Part shown: positions 49,440 through 50,406 of the stretch, one piece after another | Layout: every line of letters starts with the position of its first letter | Numbering within the stretch: position 1 is the stretch's first letter | Source: Leptospira sp. | GTDB lineage: Bacteria; Spirochaetota; Leptospiria; Leptospirales; Leptospiraceae | Direction: 5' to 3' | Length of the DNA: 50,406 nucleotides | Assembly: GCA_027531445.1 (NCBI GenBank) | Contig: JAPZRK010000115.1 | Location: 1-50,406 of the forward strand | The notes under the pieces: generated by a model | Databases searched by the model: none | What the model was told of the DNA's origin: nothing | What the model saw: only the letters and a program-made list of their open reading frames with translations | Position numbers and translations under genes: made by a program

Positions 49440-50406
49440 TTTTGGCTCCTCTTTGTAGTAAATGAAATTCAGATCGAACCTTCAAATAGTTCATTTCGAC
49501 ATCTAAAAGGTTCCTTGCAATGTCGGCAGATCTGTTTAAAACTTCTGCGAATTGGATTGCATTCACCGCACCCGATTGAAACAACCTTTGCATATAAATC
49601 ACTTGTTCTTCCTGATTTTTTAGAGATTCCTTCATTAAAAGATAACTCTCTTTAAGTGCGATTTCTTGATTGCTTAGATTTTTATAAATCGCATCTTCTT
49701 TGTTTTTTGCTTCTTCCAATTTCTTACGCATCGCATCTGCTTGCAAATTAGCCTCCTCAACGGAGCCCATATCTTTCGGGTTATATAAATTCATCTGAAC
49801 ATAAAAACCTGCATTGTAAGCTGCTTGGGTACTTCGACTTCCACTGTACGCATTTGCCTCTGAATAGACTCCTACTCTCGGAAGGAACTTTGTCATCTCT
49901 ACATCAGATTTCAAAGTTTCACCTTCAGTGTAAACACCTAACGCCTTCGTTAAATTACTATAACTTTGTTCGCCAGTTTTTGGCAGGTACCGTTCCACAA
50001 ATGAAAACAGTTCTTCGTCTTTTGAAACGATCTCTTGCACCTCAATACCAGAAAGGACAGATAGATTTTGTTTGAAATCTGACAACAAAACATCTGTTTC
50101 TTTGTCCATCGATACCAATCTATTTTTTAAGGATTTCAAAGCGAGGTATCCAGAATACCCAACAGGATTTGATTTATTTGCTAGCTGGTATCCAGATTGA
50201 AATCTTGTTTCTGTCTTAGAAATTTGTTCGAGACGAAGTTTGTATTCCAGCAAAGATTGTAGACCACGATAAAATACAGCTGAATTTGCATATTCTCTGT
50301 CGCGAATGGCTTCTTTCTCAAACTTCAAACCAAGGGAACGTTTTTCTTGTATTTTGGACATCGCCTTACTCGCACCACCTTCGTAGACAGCCAAATCGAT
50401 TCCAAG
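49417..50406 (-). CDS. TolC-family outer-membrane efflux protein, 5' end outside window
   Basis: At least 330 codons are visible, with the typical long amphipathic helices (SLGLKFEKEAIRDREYANSAVFYRG..., EEAKNKEDAIYKNLSNQEIALKESYLLMKESLKNQEEQVIYMQRLFQSG) and repeated GxYSEANAYSG/beta-strand segments of the TolC fold. The visible residues correspond to the middle and C-terminal part. It overlaps the permease start, so both are in one operon that continues to the right. Confidence 0.85.
   Translation of the reverse strand, partial: LGIDLAVYEGGASKAMSKIQEKRSLGLKFEKEAIRDREYANSAVFYRGLQSLLEYKLRLEQISKTETRFQSGYQLANKSNPVGYSGYLALKSLKNRLVSMDKETDVLLSDFKQNLSVLSGIEVQEIVSKDEELFSFVERYLPKTGEQSYSNLTKALGVYTEGETLKSDVEMTKFLPRVGVYSEANAYSGSRSTQAAYNAGFYVQMNLYNPKDMGSVEEANLQADAMRKKLEEAKNKEDAIYKNLSNQEIALKESYLLMKESLKNQEEQVIYMQRLFQSGAVNAIQFAEVLNRSADIARNLLDVEMNYLKVRSEFHLLQRGAKNESQLTN

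Noticed and set aside
1..50406. CRISPR array, prophage, tRNA or rRNA genes
   Set aside because: No regularly spaced repeats outside the FG-GAP coding repeats, no phage structural or integrase genes, and no tRNA cloverleaf or rRNA sequence recognised.

Overview
The window looks like chromosomal DNA of a spirochaete of the genus Leptospira, most likely a saprophytic or environmental lineage. The case rests on the AT-rich composition, a MoxR-DUF58-BatA-BatB operon, an FG-GAP repeat lipoprotein, a PilZ-like protein of a Leptospira type, and many small spirochaetal lipoproteins. There is no rRNA, tRNA, CRISPR array, prophage or recognisable transposase. The genus is inferred; it was not tested by a search.

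Layout. 1-7.1 kb (minus strand): a VKOR-DsbA fusion, hisA-hisH-hisB, a small coiled-coil-like protein, a rhomboid protease, a Crp/Fnr regulator with a cysteine cluster, and a crotonase that overlaps an unknown gene. 7.1-16.6 kb: a PilZ-like protein, a TPR protein, a penicillin-acylase-type Ntn hydrolase next to a membrane-anchored protein, a lytic transglycosylase and a large orphan sensor kinase. Three 17-bp palindromes lie between the transglycosylase and the kinase. 16.6-22.2 kb (minus): the Bat operon moxR, DUF58, small membrane protein, batA, batB and a batC-like gene, with no BatD. 22.3-26.9 kb: an exported alpha/beta-hydrolase-like protein (its close paralogue is at 45.4 kb), an HD/membrane/AraC operon, a DUF4345 protein, and a MarR regulator divergent from an exported protein across a perfect 27-bp palindrome.

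26.9-38.1 kb is an accessory, rearranged lipid-handling region. It holds a decayed aldehyde dehydrogenase, a Tat-type small subunit with a GMC oxidoreductase, two membrane proteins, two acyl-ACP-thioesterase-like proteins, a crotonase, an alpha/beta hydrolase, a START-domain protein, an outer-membrane barrel and three TetR regulators. The exact palindrome TATACGCGTATA occurs three times here or close by (25.57, 27.62 and 38.25 kb), with a weaker copy beside the barrel gene. A second, tandem operator type sits between the START gene and its divergent TetR gene.

38.9-44.1 kb: a degenerate HD-GYP protein, an FG-GAP lipoprotein built of four nearly identical 204-210-bp repeats, a TonB/AgmX-like protein, a displaced copy of the HD-GYP 3' end, a decayed copy of the FG-GAP 5' end, three tandem micro-lipoproteins and a fourth small lipoprotein. 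44.2-50.4 kb: an Ada-like AraC-methyltransferase fusion, the second exported hydrolase-like paralogue, and an RND permease with a TolC-family gene that leaves the window.

The most unusual signal is architectural. Three segments (32111-36763, 32897-34098 and 40287-42352) are bounded by direct repeats of 60, 86 and 73 bp. In each pair one copy is the end of an intact gene and the other is a displaced fragment of that gene. Each looks like a gene islet inserted at, or excisable from, a gene end, and none encodes a recombinase. One displaced fragment forms a chimeric short ORF that overlaps the start of a thioesterase gene.
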